NCBI RefSeq assembly: GCF_030655665.1 | Contig: NZ_JAUSPQ010000004.1 | Span: 130,948 to 194,947 of the forward strand | DNA: 64,000 nt | Direction: 5' to 3' | DNA from: Methanocorpusculum sp. | Lineage (GTDB): Archaea; Halobacteriota; Methanomicrobia; Methanomicrobiales; Methanocorpusculaceae | Shown: positions 8,233-18,435 of the stretch, in pieces | Numbering within the stretch: position 1 is the stretch's first letter | Layout of the letters: each line of letters opens with the position of its first letter | Notes under the pieces: model-generated | The model's input: only the letters and a program-made list of their open reading frames with translations | What the model was told of the DNA's origin: nothing | The model's database searches: none | Translations under genes and position numbers: made by a program

Positions 8233-8868
8233 TCAGATCCCGCTGGCACAGGTCTTTTTGGTAAGGAACAGCCGAAACTTTGACGAGCCAGTGAGTGGTT
8301 CGACGCGGGAGTCGAACCTCTCACCCGCAAGTTCGCCCTCCAGCCATGGGGGAATATGGCAGCAGTCGATCTGCAGTTCGTAGAACGTTCCGGCAGAGAG
8401 AATCGGCATCAGGATCTGTTTGGAGGTGATAGTGCCGTTCTGTCTCTGAATCTCGGTTAGGGATATCTGATAGACACCGTTCCCGAGGTATGTGACAAAG
8501 TTATGTTTCGTCTCAACTGTTTCGGAAACATCTTGGTCTGCTTCATCTTTGGAAAGGATGTCATCGAGACTGAACAGGTCAGCATCTAAAGATTCCCACA
8601 GGTGAATACCGTTCCTCTCCAGATGATATGCCGCCGCCCCGATAAAGGAGGAGGCAACCAGAATTTTGCAGCCGTCCAGCAGTTCAAGAATCGATGCTAC
8701 TGCTTTCCTGAGATCAGCAATGCCGCTGATGTCCCCGAGAGTTATCGGCAGGACGCCGACAAGTTCCCAGACACCCTGTTCACGCCGGAACTTTTTGATA
8801 TGTGTTGTCGCAGAAAGTGTCGCGACCGCGTCCGTATCCTCGCAGCATACTGCAATCTCTTTTGCCAT
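8233..8868 (-). CDS. anfO: AnfO-like nitrogenase-associated protein
   Basis: This 211-aa protein resembles the AnfO family, originally defined as an accessory protein of Fe-only nitrogenase. Family-like segments are MAKEIAVCCEDTDAV at the start, DLRKAVASILELLDGCKILVA, and a FIGAAAYHLERNGIHLWES stretch near residue 85. A strong SD (GAGGAGG) precedes the ATG. It is the last gene of the nif operon, 14 bases after the ferredoxin gene. No anfG/vnfG or second nifDK set is present here, so its role with an apparently Mo-type enzyme is unclear. Metal-cluster insertion or maturation is an inference. Confidence 0.68.
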   Translation of the reverse strand: MAKEIAVCCEDTDAVATLSATTHIKKFRREQGVWELVGVLPITLGDISGIADLRKAVASILELLDGCKILVASSFIGAAAYHLERNGIHLWESLDADLFSLDDILSKDEADQDVSETVETKHNFVTYLGNGVYQISLTEIQRQNGTITSKQILMPILSAGTFYELQIDCCHIPPWLEGELAGERFDSRVEPLTGSSKFRLFLTKKTCASGI

Positions 8869-8882
8869 TGGATCCTCCTCTC

Positions 8883-9191
8883 TTATGTGATCACAAGACG
8901 TTCCACGACGGTGCCGTCAAGGACAGCGGAAACTATGTCCTCCGCATCTTCAGACGCAACACCGCCATACCAGACATTGTCCGGATACACAATTACGATT
9001 GGTCCCTGATCACACAGGTTTAGGCAGCCTGTCGTAGAGACCATGATCTCATCTGAGACTCCGCGGTTGTCAATCTCTTCTACAATCATCTGCACAATCT
9101 CTGCGGCATCTTTGCCCTGGCAGAAACCTTTCTGCTGGCCGGTCAGCCGGAAACTTGCACAGACGAATATGTGGTGTTTGGGTTTCTCCAT
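8883..9191 (-). CDS. Thioredoxin-like [2Fe-2S] ferredoxin
   Basis: A 102-aa protein of the Clostridium-type 2Fe-2S ferredoxin family with thioredoxin fold. Candidate ligands are C11 (FVCASF), C24 (KGFCQGKD), C56 (TTGCLNLC) and C60. Such ferredoxins often sit in nif clusters and are proposed to interact with MoFe protein. It starts at an ATG one base past the nifN stop region, with SD GAGAGG inside the end of nifN. It is probably an electron donor or cluster carrier for the nif machinery. Confidence 0.85.
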   Translation of the reverse strand: MEKPKHHIFVCASFRLTGQQKGFCQGKDAAEIVQMIVEEIDNRGVSDEIMVSTTGCLNLCDQGPIVIVYPDNVWYGGVASEDAEDIVSAVLDGTVVERLVIT

Positions 9192-9193
9192 TT

Positions 9194-10600
9194 TTACCTC
9201 TCGATTTGTGGAAAATACTGATCATACATTCTTTTCCGGTACGTGCTGAACTTTCGTTCAAGGAGCGTGTTCACGCAGGTATCCAGTAGCCGGTTTGTTC
9301 CCGCATACAGCGTGGAACAGATACGCTGGCCGCCGATACGGTCATGTATCGGAAAGCCCAGACGGACGAGGGGGATGCCCGAATGCTCTTCCAGATACTT
9401 CCCGTCAGAGTGACCGATCGCGATGTTCGATCCACCGATCTCGCTTTCTCGGCGAACTGTACCAAAATCAGTATCACTGAAGATTGTTACCGGTTCACCT
9501 ATATCTGCGGTAATCGCAGAAACGGCTTCTTTCCAGTGTCTGTTCCGACTGTCGGAGGCAATAACTCTTGGATACATACCAATTTCTGTGGTAAATCCAG
9601 CGAGTGCATACGTTAAGTCCGCATCGCCGAACAGCGTGCACCGGCCGGAAAATGCATGTTTGTGGCCGTCGATCATGGCATCCATCAGCCGTCCGCGTTC
9701 GGCAGCCGTCTCGTGTGCCATGGATTTACCGGTGATCTTTTTCAGCAGGGAAAAAAACTCATCCGTTTGCACAAGTCCGATGGGCGATGCAATGCGGTAG
9801 TAGGGAACACCGAACTTTTCCTCCAGATATTTTCCCGGGAACTTTCGTTCGTCTCCCGGGGAGCCGAACTCAATTGTGGCCTTTGCTCCGCCCATATTGT
9901 GGAGCACCGCAACTGGTGTTCCGCCTGATGACATTTTGGTGTAGGTGGCACCATACGGACGATCCATCGTTTCGCTGATATCAGGAAAGATGGTGTAGGG
10001 TATATCCATTGCACTGAGAGTTCTTTTCATCTCCCGGACATCAGCAGGAGAAAACGTGATCGGGACGATGATGTTCACTCCTTCATGAGGTGTCGCCTGC
10101 TCCAACGGCAGGACAAGCTGCTCAACTACGCAGCGGAGGGTGTACCAGTAACCATCTCCATGACTCCCTCCGTAACCGGGAGTTGGTGCCGTGATGAACA
10201 TCGACCTCGAAACCCCGCGTTCACGACAGTACTCTTCCACAATCCGGTGAACGTCCTCGCCGGTTGTTTCGGCAAGACAGGTGGTCAGAACACCGATGAC
10301 TGCGGGGTCGTAGGCTTTGCGGATATTGTCGATCGCGGTCTTCAACTGATCCGATCCGCCGTAGATAGTACCCTTCTCATTTAGCGAGGAGGAGCCAACA
10401 TCCACAGGTTCGTCAAAGTGTTCAGCGATGTGACGGCGCATATACGTACTGCAGCCCTGTGACCCATGCAGGATAACCATTGCTCCTTCGATTCCTTTCA
10501 GGGCAATGATTCCTCCCATCGGCATGCACATATTGCAGGGGTTTTCTGCGATTGAACGGGATTGGGTTCCCTGCTGAACGGGAACGTCAGAGATCTCCAC
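9194..10600 (-). CDS. nifN: Nitrogenase cofactor scaffold NifN
   Basis: A 468-aa NifK-like protein. It has ENPCNMCMPMGG, a GSQGCSTYMRRH segment and LTTCLAETTGEDV, which are NifN/NifK family signatures. Its position directly after nifE supports NifN rather than NifK. The GTG start at 10600 has an ideal SD (AAAGGAGGT) lying inside nifE, and the two genes overlap by 14 bases. With NifE it forms the tetramer on which FeMo-cofactor precursor matures before transfer to NifDK. Confidence 0.9.
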   Translation of the reverse strand: MEISDVPVQQGTQSRSIAENPCNMCMPMGGIIALKGIEGAMVILHGSQGCSTYMRRHIAEHFDEPVDVGSSSLNEKGTIYGGSDQLKTAIDNIRKAYDPAVIGVLTTCLAETTGEDVHRIVEEYCRERGVSRSMFITAPTPGYGGSHGDGYWYTLRCVVEQLVLPLEQATPHEGVNIIVPITFSPADVREMKRTLSAMDIPYTIFPDISETMDRPYGATYTKMSSGGTPVAVLHNMGGAKATIEFGSPGDERKFPGKYLEEKFGVPYYRIASPIGLVQTDEFFSLLKKITGKSMAHETAAERGRLMDAMIDGHKHAFSGRCTLFGDADLTYALAGFTTEIGMYPRVIASDSRNRHWKEAVSAITADIGEPVTIFSDTDFGTVRRESEIGGSNIAIGHSDGKYLEEHSGIPLVRLGFPIHDRIGGQRICSTLYAGTNRLLDTCVNTLLERKFSTYRKRMYDQYFPQIER

Positions 10601-11957
10601 GGACTACACCTCCTTTGACTGCGTTCCAAACCGGTGAACATATCGTCGTGTACACTTCATGGGCGAAATTTACCGCACCTTCAAAGCCTGCGAGCGGATG
10701 TTTCCGGTCATGATTGTGATCCACAAATGCAATGCCAAGTTTGTAGGCAAGCGGTCGCTCTTTTACACCGCCCACCAGCAGATCCGCCCCCTGTGTCAGC
10801 ATGAATCTTTCCAGCTCCGCAGGGTTTGCATCATCGAGAATGATCGTGCCGTCATTGGCAATGTCGCCAATGATCTCGTAGTCCTCGCGGCGGCCGGTCT
10901 GCGTTCCGACCATCACTACTTCCATACCGATCTCCCGGAACTGGCGGATCAGCGAAATTGCCTTAAACCCGCCTCCCACATACACTGCAGCCTTCTTTCC
11001 AGAAAGTGCGGTGCGGTATCCGGAGATATCCGGCATCACACGACGCAGCTCTGCTGCAATCACTTCTTCTGTTCTTCGGATAATTCCCGGATCATTAGTG
11101 AACCGGGCAATCTTTCGAAGCGAGTCTGCAGTATCTTCCACGCCGAGGAAGGAAACCTGCATGAAGGGAATATGATAGGCTTCCTCCAGTTTTTGGGCAA
11201 GGTAGAACATGGATCCTGCGCACTGAATGATGTTCAATTCAGCGTTTGCGGCGCGGCGGATCTCTTCATACCTTGAGTCTCCGGTGAAGACCACGTTCAC
11301 GTCAATTCCGATCTTCTTAAGATAGCTGCGGATTATCCAGGCTTCTCCGGCGAGGTTGAAGTCGCCGAGATAGTTGATCACCGGGCGTCTGCGAAGCAGC
11401 AGCTTCGTTGTCGGCGGTTCAATCAGTTTGAACAGCACGTCGCATGCCGTCTGATAGCCAATCGATTTAGTCCCCACAAATCCGCTGGACTGCACCGGCA
11501 GCACGGGTACGCCGTACTTTTCAGCGGCTGCTTTACAGACCGCGTCCAGATCATCGCCGATGATGCCTACCACACAGGTCGAGTAGACAAACACGACAGG
11601 CGGCTGATACTTTGGAATCAGTTCATCAAGGGCCGCGGCAAGTTTGGTCTCGCCGCCGAAAATGATGTCCTTCTCCCGCAGGTCCGTGGAAAATCCCTCA
11701 CGGTAGAGGGATTTTCCACTGTTCAGACTCCCCCGGATGTCCCAGGTATAACTGGCGCATCCGATCGGGCCGTGTACGAGGTGAAGAGCATCAGCAACCG
11801 GGTTCAGGACCACACGTGCCCCACAATATACGCAGGCACGCTGGCTGACGCAGCCGGCAACACTTTCCGCCCCGCAACTGATGGGGAGCGTCTGATGACG
11901 CTCCCCTTTCTGGCGGACAAATTGTTCCCGTCCTTTGAGTAGTACTACATCCTCCAT
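10587..11957 (-). CDS. nifE: Nitrogenase cofactor scaffold NifE
   Basis: A 456-aa NifD-like scaffold. It shows SQRACVYCGARVVLNPVADA and HLVHGPIGCASYTWD near the N-terminus, then VYSTCVVGIIGDDL, the cluster-binding cysteine pattern of NifE. The ATG at 11957 is preceded by GGAGGA and lies 35 bases past nifK. It pairs with NifN as the cofactor assembly platform. No nifB or nifX is in the window, so the cofactor precursor source must be encoded elsewhere. Confidence 0.9.
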   Translation of the reverse strand: MEDVVLLKGREQFVRQKGERHQTLPISCGAESVAGCVSQRACVYCGARVVLNPVADALHLVHGPIGCASYTWDIRGSLNSGKSLYREGFSTDLREKDIIFGGETKLAAALDELIPKYQPPVVFVYSTCVVGIIGDDLDAVCKAAAEKYGVPVLPVQSSGFVGTKSIGYQTACDVLFKLIEPPTTKLLLRRRPVINYLGDFNLAGEAWIIRSYLKKIGIDVNVVFTGDSRYEEIRRAANAELNIIQCAGSMFYLAQKLEEAYHIPFMQVSFLGVEDTADSLRKIARFTNDPGIIRRTEEVIAAELRRVMPDISGYRTALSGKKAAVYVGGGFKAISLIRQFREIGMEVVMVGTQTGRREDYEIIGDIANDGTIILDDANPAELERFMLTQGADLLVGGVKERPLAYKLGIAFVDHNHDRKHPLAGFEGAVNFAHEVYTTICSPVWNAVKGGVVRGDL

Positions 11958-11992
11958 CTCTGGATCCTCCCGATGATTATATCGTGTTCTTC

Positions 11993-13387
11993 TTACATTA
12001 CCAGTTCAAAGTCTTCGTCGGCTGCATCCCGATCGCACCGGTCAAGCAGTGCATCGCTGATCTGTTCGATCAAACGGAGTGCACCGCGGTAGCCGGTAAC
12101 CGGCATGTACGGGTGAATCGCACGGTCAAGAATCGGGAACCCGAACCGCACGAATGGAATGTCTTCCGCCCGGGCGATGTACTTACCGTAGGTGTTGCCG
12201 ATTAAGAGATCAACCGGCTCGTTCTTGATCCACTGGTGAAGCGTGAACAAATCACCTGCTGCCTTCACGTTTCCGCAAACTCCTGCCTCATTAAGCATTG
12301 CCTTGACTTCCTGTTCAAAACCGCCGAGACCGCTGCCGAGAGCGCCGCCCGGCGTTCCGGTCAGCACGTGAACCGGCAACATGCCAAGACTCAGGCAGAA
12401 CTCGGTCATCGCGGTTACAACGTCCGGATCACCAAAAATTGCCACCTTCTTTCCATGGAAATGGAAGTGGGTGTCGGTCATCACATCAACCAGCTGACCG
12501 CGTTCGCACTCAAGACTTTCAGGAATCTCGGTTGCGAATGCTCCACGAAGAGCCATCAGGAACTCATCTGTTGCCTTGATGCCGATCGGCTCCTTTAGAC
12601 TCACAAATGGGATCTTGCACTTCTTTTCAAGACTTTCTGCCGCCATCTGTGAAGCAAACCTACCGAGTGAGATCGTGAATTTCGCATCTCCGGTCTTCTT
12701 CAACTCCGGAATCGTCGTTCCTCCGGAAGGATACATCTCGAACTTACCAGTCATTGGTGAGTCAACAACACCTGAGGTGTCCGGGAACATGATGTATTTG
12801 ATACCCATCTCCTCGGTCAGGCGTTTGATTTCCCGCATGTCCGCCGGGTTGACAAAACCCGGGATGATGTTTACGAACTTCTCTTTCTTCCCATCGGCAA
12901 GCTTCGTCTCTGAGAAGTAGGTCACCATCGCATTGGTCATGTTGGAAAATCCCGTAATGTGGGATCCCTGATAACTCGGCGTGTTTGCATGGAACACCAC
13001 TTTTCCCTCGGGAATCTCCGACTGGCGGATGGCTGTCGGAATGTCGTCGCCGATCGTTTCCGAAAGACACGTGGTGTGAATGGCAATCACATCCGGGTTG
13101 TAGATGGCAAACACGTTCTTGATGGATGTCTTGAGGTTTGCGCCGCCGCCGAAGACCGAAGCTCCTTCAGTAAATGAACTGGTCGAGGCCATGATCGGAT
13201 CACGGAAATGCCGCGTTAAGTGCATCCGGTGAAACGAACAACAGCCCTGTGAACCATGACTGTGCGGCAGACAACTGTGAATGCCGAGAGCCGCATACAT
13301 TGCGCCGACCGGCTGGCAGGTCTTAGCCGGATTGATCATGCCGCCGCTGTCGCGTTTGATCATCTCTTTGGGTGTGTATTCAAGCAT
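11993..13387 (-). CDS. nifK: Nitrogenase MoFe protein beta chain NifK
   Basis: At 464 aa this NifK lacks the N-terminal extension of proteobacterial forms, as is common in methanogens and clostridia. P-cluster ligand cysteines are visible at C24 (KTCQPVGA), C49/C50 (GSQGCCSF) and C107 (TTCLSETIGDD). The start overlaps the nifD stop by one base (TAATG), with GGAGGT as SD. It forms the alpha2beta2 dinitrogenase with NifD. Confidence 0.93.
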   Translation of the reverse strand: MLEYTPKEMIKRDSGGMINPAKTCQPVGAMYAALGIHSCLPHSHGSQGCCSFHRMHLTRHFRDPIMASTSSFTEGASVFGGGANLKTSIKNVFAIYNPDVIAIHTTCLSETIGDDIPTAIRQSEIPEGKVVFHANTPSYQGSHITGFSNMTNAMVTYFSETKLADGKKEKFVNIIPGFVNPADMREIKRLTEEMGIKYIMFPDTSGVVDSPMTGKFEMYPSGGTTIPELKKTGDAKFTISLGRFASQMAAESLEKKCKIPFVSLKEPIGIKATDEFLMALRGAFATEIPESLECERGQLVDVMTDTHFHFHGKKVAIFGDPDVVTAMTEFCLSLGMLPVHVLTGTPGGALGSGLGGFEQEVKAMLNEAGVCGNVKAAGDLFTLHQWIKNEPVDLLIGNTYGKYIARAEDIPFVRFGFPILDRAIHPYMPVTGYRGALRLIEQISDALLDRCDRDAADEDFELVM

Positions 13388-15000
13388 TACTGGTCACCTC
13401 CGTTGATCGTGGCGTTTAAGAACGGCTGATTCTTCCATGGCGGAACAATATAGTTCCAGGTCGGTGATGCAAAGGACATGCTGATGTCGCGTGCGAAGAT
13501 TACCGCCCCGTTGAACCCGGAGTATGGGCCGCTGTAATCGTAGGAGTGCAGCTGTTTGGATGGGATTCCCATCTTCTGAATTACATACTTGTCCTTGATT
13601 CCCGAGGACACGATGTCAGGATGCAGGATTTTGATAAACTCCTCGGTCTCGAAGTGGTTGAGATCGTCCACAACGATGGTTCCTTCCTTCATGTCGACGA
13701 TCAGTCCCTTGTACTCGTTAAACGGGAACTTTTCCTTGAGTTTGGCGAGACGTTCAGGAGCAATCTTGATTCTGAAACGTTTGGGGTCAGCCTCAACGTG
13801 CAGATCGGGGATATTCTTGGAATCAGCATCCTTTTTGATCGTGGGGATTACCAGTCTTCCCTCGTAGTCGTCACGATGGGCGAACTCGTATCCCGCAAGA
13901 ACCGTCTCGATACCGATCTCAGAGAAAAGACCCTGATAGTGGTGACCTCGCGAGCCTCCTACGAAACAGAACGCGGTCTTGCCTTCGCAGACTTTCCTGT
14001 ACTGATCGATAACCGGCTGGATCCTTGCCAGTTCACGGGCGATGATCTCTTCGGTCTTCTGCATGAGATCCTTGTTACCGAAGTAGGCGGCCATCGCACG
14101 CAGTGAATCGCAGGTGGACTTGATGCCAATGAAGTTGACCTTCAACCATGGCGTGCCGTATTTGATCTCCAGCATTTCTGCGATGTAGTTGATCGAACGG
14201 TGACACTGCACGAGGTTGAGGTCAGCGGTGTGGGCGAGCTTCATATCTTCGTAAGATCCGTCACCAGTCATCACACAGACCACGTGATATCCGATGTCTT
14301 TGAGAATACGGGCAATTTCCCAGCCGTCGCCGCCGATGTTGTATTCACCGAGCAGATTGACCGCATACGGTTCATCGCATGTCTCCACATCGCTGTTGCC
14401 GATGACTTTGTCCATCAGCATGTTGTTGGCAATATGGTGACCTGCGGACTGGCTGACGCCCTTATATCCCTCACATTGGAAAGCAAGTACCTGAATGCCG
14501 TGACGCTCTTCTGCAGCACGGGCGACCGCTCCGATATCATCACCAATCAAACCAACCGGACAGGTTGCTGCAATGGAGATTGCGTTCGGATGAAAAATCG
14601 CAACCGCCTCATCAATGAGTTTGGCGAGCTTTTTTTCTCCGCCGAAGACGACGTCGGACTCCTGCATGTCGGTAGTGAAACAATAGTTGACATAGTTTTT
14701 GCCGTCATCTCCAGCCTTTGCCTTGTTTCTGCGTGTGCCCCAAGTATAGAAGGCGCAGCCTACCGGCCCGTGAACGATGTGAACCATGTCCTTGATAGGG
14801 CCGACCACCACGCCTTTGCATCCAGCAAAAGCGCAGCCGCGGTTTGTGATGATTCCCGGCAGTGTCCGGGTGTTTGCTTCTATCTGCTGTGCGGTCTCGG
14901 TATCCGGTTCCTTCAGCACAATATGACGTCTGCGGTTGACCAGTACTTTCTCGGGGTATACACCGAGTACCTCTCCTAACTTCTCTTCCGTTATCGCCAT
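13387..15000 (-). CDS. nifD: Nitrogenase MoFe protein alpha chain NifD
   Basis: The ATG at 15000, with SD GGGAG close upstream, gives 537 aa; a TTG at 15015 is less likely. P-cluster cysteines correspond to C56, C82 and C147. FeMo-co ligands correspond to C266 (NLVQCHRSINY) and H485 (QLHSYDYSGPY). The second-shell Val65, Gln184 and His188 of Mo enzymes are kept. An insert of about 50 residues near 385-440 is like that of clostridial and archaeal NifD. No anfG/vnfG lies nearby, so a Mo-type enzyme is favoured. Confidence 0.93.
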   Translation of the reverse strand: MAITEEKLGEVLGVYPEKVLVNRRRHIVLKEPDTETAQQIEANTRTLPGIITNRGCAFAGCKGVVVGPIKDMVHIVHGPVGCAFYTWGTRRNKAKAGDDGKNYVNYCFTTDMQESDVVFGGEKKLAKLIDEAVAIFHPNAISIAATCPVGLIGDDIGAVARAAEERHGIQVLAFQCEGYKGVSQSAGHHIANNMLMDKVIGNSDVETCDEPYAVNLLGEYNIGGDGWEIARILKDIGYHVVCVMTGDGSYEDMKLAHTADLNLVQCHRSINYIAEMLEIKYGTPWLKVNFIGIKSTCDSLRAMAAYFGNKDLMQKTEEIIARELARIQPVIDQYRKVCEGKTAFCFVGGSRGHHYQGLFSEIGIETVLAGYEFAHRDDYEGRLVIPTIKKDADSKNIPDLHVEADPKRFRIKIAPERLAKLKEKFPFNEYKGLIVDMKEGTIVVDDLNHFETEEFIKILHPDIVSSGIKDKYVIQKMGIPSKQLHSYDYSGPYSGFNGAVIFARDISMSFASPTWNYIVPPWKNQPFLNATINGGDQ

Positions 15001-15017
15001 TTTCTCCCTTCCCAATA

Positions 15018-15437
15018 TCAGAGTGCTGCAGATCCGGTTTCTCCTGTCCGCACGCGGACAGCGTCTTCGAGCGGCAGGACGAAAATCTTTCCGTCACCCA
15101 TTTTGTAGCTGGTTTTGTTCACGTCGATGATTGCTTTGACAATTTTTTCAACTTCGTCGTCTTCACAGACGACCTGGAACATTCTGCGGGCAAACATGCG
15201 GGAGTCGTCAAGGAATCCCTCGACCAGGGTCTCGACCTCCTGCATGTCGTCGATGTCGTCGAACTGTCCTTTTGCCATGAGATCGTTTTTCAGGCCTGTA
15301 AGACTTTCGCGATCAGTGACCAGTTTGCCGCGACCTTCCACCTTCATAGCAATGAAACCTGCTGCTTTTGCATTGAGGAGAGCGCGTTTGGTTGCATTGG
15401 TTTTGTTCATCCGGACAAAGGCTAAGATCTCTTTCAT
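15018..15437 (-). CDS. nifI2: Nitrogen-regulatory PII-like protein NifI2
   Basis: The 139-aa form from the ATG at 15437 has a GGGGTGA SD; a GTG nine bases earlier is the alternative. The protein has PII/GlnB folds with an extended T-loop region (about residues 40-80) typical of NifI2, and ends with GDGKIFVLPLEDAVRVRTGE. With NifI1 it forms a complex that inhibits dinitrogenase when ammonia is present and is relieved by 2-oxoglutarate and ATP in Methanococcus. Its place between nifH and nifD is diagnostic. Confidence 0.93.
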   Translation of the reverse strand: MKEILAFVRMNKTNATKRALLNAKAAGFIAMKVEGRGKLVTDRESLTGLKNDLMAKGQFDDIDDMQEVETLVEGFLDDSRMFARRMFQVVCEDDEVEKIVKAIIDVNKTSYKMGDGKIFVLPLEDAVRVRTGETGSAAL

Positions 15438-15451
15438 CTGATTCACCCCGT

Positions 15452-15778
15452 TCAGAGTCCCGGCTTGCCCGAGGACACGGTGTAGATTTCGTCGATTGCA
15501 CTGATGAAGATCTTTCCATCACCGTACGCTCCCTTCTCGCCGGTCTTTGCGTAACGGAGGATGACATCGATAACGTCGCGTTTGTCCTCTTCGCGGATTG
15601 CAATTAGGATCATGACCTTCGGAATCTCGTCATAGACGATTCCTCCGAGGTTGATGCCTTTCTGCTTTCCGCGGCCGACGACTTCAACAACGGTTGCCGC
15701 GTGAAATCCTGCTCCTGCAAGTTCATAGAGGATTTCATCCTTCTTTTCCGGACGAACAATTGCTTTAACGAGATACAT
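15452..15778 (-). CDS. nifI1: Nitrogen-regulatory PII-like protein NifI1
   Basis: A 108-aa PII-family protein with an N-terminal strand YLVKAIVRPEKKDEI, a T-loop region around residues 38-52, and GAYGDGKIFISAIDEIYTV at the nucleotide-binding end. The T-loop lacks the canonical GlnB uridylylation Tyr context, as expected for NifI1. GGAGG precedes the ATG. It acts with NifI2 in ammonia switch-off of nitrogenase and is co-transcribed with nifH. Confidence 0.93.
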   Translation of the reverse strand: MYLVKAIVRPEKKDEILYELAGAGFHAATVVEVVGRGKQKGINLGGIVYDEIPKVMILIAIREEDKRDVIDVILRYAKTGEKGAYGDGKIFISAIDEIYTVSSGKPGL

Positions 15779-15794
15779 GTTTTTGTTCCTCCGT

Positions 15795-16990
<1,196 letters not shown>

Positions 16991-17022
16991 ACCATGCCAT
17001 ATGTCAACCAGTGTCACGCAAA

Positions 17023-17032
17023 CTATATATAC
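17023..17032 (+). promoter_or_regulatory. TATA box for nifV-like gene
   Basis: CTATATATAC is a strong archaeal TATA box on the plus strand. It predicts a start near 17055 and a leader of about 130 nt before the TTG at 17185. It lies only about 35 bases from the TATA proposed for the divergent nif operon, so the two could be controlled together. Confidence 0.5.
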
Positions 17033-17184
17033 AATAATGCGAAGGGGACCTCACGCGCATGAGATTACTGTCAATAATGATCTCTGCGGATCTCCTCTTC
17101 AGAAAAACCAGGATTATTTCGAAACTCCGTATGCTATTATTCCTGCAAAGAACCAATAATACTCATTACAGGGAGGCGAAAAAA

Positions 17185-18303
17185 TTGAGCGGATGGCAGG
17201 TGGAAATATGTGATGTAACACTGCGGGACGGAGAACAGGCACCGGGAGTGGTGTTTTCTTCTGAGGAGAAACAGGAGATCGCCGGACTTTTGGACGAGGC
17301 AGGTGTCAACTGCATTGAAGCGGGTTTCCCTGCGGTTTCGACCGGCGAACTGGCTTCCGTTCGTGCTGTTGCATCCCTTGGACTTGATGCAAAGATCTCC
17401 TGTCTCTGCAGAGCAGCTGCCGCTGATGTGGACGCGGCACTTGATGCGGATGTTTCGATGGTAAACATCTTTCTCGGCGTCTCGGATCTGCATATGTGGT
17501 GCAAGTTCCATGAGCCGCGTGAGAAAGTGGTTGCATCCGCGATGGATGTGGTCGAGTATGCAAAGGATCACGGGTTATTCGTGCGATTCGCAGCAGAGGA
17601 TGCATCCCGCACCTCAATGAATGATCTCCTGGTGGTGTATACGGCGTGCGAAAACAGCCGTGCGGATATGATCGGATTTTCAGATACAACCGGTTGTCTC
17701 ATCCCGACCGAAATTGCGGCAGCTGTTGAAAATATTACGCATTCCTCGCGGCTGCCGCTGAGCGTTCACTGCCATAACGATCTCGGGTGTGCAGTTGCAA
17801 ACACAATCACTGCAGCCTCTGCCGGAGCATTCCAGCTGCACACCTGTGTGAACGGAATTGGGGAACGTGCCGGCAATGCGGCGCTTGATGAGGTCCTGGT
17901 AATTCTCCGGTGCAAAGGAGGAGTTGACCAGTATGATCTCTCCCTGATGCCAAAACTTTCCTCGGTTGTTGCCGAGGCGTCGGGGATTCAGATCAGCAAA
18001 AGTAAACCGCTGACCGGAGAGTATGCGTTTTCGCATGAAAGCGGGATCCACGTCGCGGCAATGCTGGAGGATCCAGTTACGTATGAATATGTGCCTCCGG
18101 AACTTCTTGGCCGTCAACGGCAGTTTCTGATCGGCAAACACAGCGGAAGAAAAGCGCTCGAGTATGTCCTTCGTGAGATGGGAATTACGGCAAACGATGA
18201 GCAGATTACCAGAATTCTTGAAGAGATCAAAGCCCGGAGCGAAAAAAAATGCTCGATCACGTTTCCGGCACTGCGGGAACTGATTGAGAAACTGCAGAAA
18301 TAA
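17185..18303 (+). CDS. nifV: Homocitrate synthase-like protein (NifV)
   Basis: Starting at a TTG with an excellent SD (GGGAGGCG) gives 372 aa; the longer ATG at 17059 lacks family similarity in its first 42 residues. HMGL-like TIM barrel motifs are CDVTLRDGEQAPGVVF, VHCHNDLGCAVANT, NGIGERAGNAAL and the C-terminal HESGIHVAA and GKHSGRKAL. Homocitrate is the organic ligand of FeMo-co. Divergent placement beside nifH supports NifV. A role as an isopropylmalate-type or (homo)citramalate synthase in biosynthesis cannot be excluded. Confidence 0.82.
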   Translation: MSGWQVEICDVTLRDGEQAPGVVFSSEEKQEIAGLLDEAGVNCIEAGFPAVSTGELASVRAVASLGLDAKISCLCRAAAADVDAALDADVSMVNIFLGVSDLHMWCKFHEPREKVVASAMDVVEYAKDHGLFVRFAAEDASRTSMNDLLVVYTACENSRADMIGFSDTTGCLIPTEIAAAVENITHSSRLPLSVHCHNDLGCAVANTITAASAGAFQLHTCVNGIGERAGNAALDEVLVILRCKGGVDQYDLSLMPKLSSVVAEASGIQISKSKPLTGEYAFSHESGIHVAAMLEDPVTYEYVPPELLGRQRQFLIGKHSGRKALEYVLREMGITANDEQITRILEEIKARSEKKCSITFPALRELIEKLQK

Positions 18304-18435
18304 CGGTTCCGCCGCCGCTGAAATCTATGAGTACCAAGACACTCGAATTAAGAATGTATATTAAAGAGAATGTGAAATCATTATAGATATCAATATCCGA
18401 CCCATACGGCAGGAATACAGATACTACAGGAATAT
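18304..18435 (+). promoter_or_regulatory. Promoter region of the DUF362 gene
   Basis: TGTATATTAAAG near 18356 is a candidate TATA element for the rightward gene at 18436; a second AT-rich block (TTATAGATATC) lies at 18381-18391. AGGA stands 5-6 bases before the ATG. Confidence 0.35.

Noticed and set aside
13387-15000. Assignment of the nitrogenase as vanadium or iron-only type because of the AnfO-like gene
   Set aside because: No delta-subunit gene and NifD keeps Mo-type residues around the cofactor; the apparent scaffold genes nifE and nifN are in the operon.
17059-17184. 42-residue N-terminal extension of the nifV-like gene from ATG 17059
   Set aside because: Extension lacks similarity to homocitrate synthases, while the TTG at 17185 has a strong SD and gives the family start.
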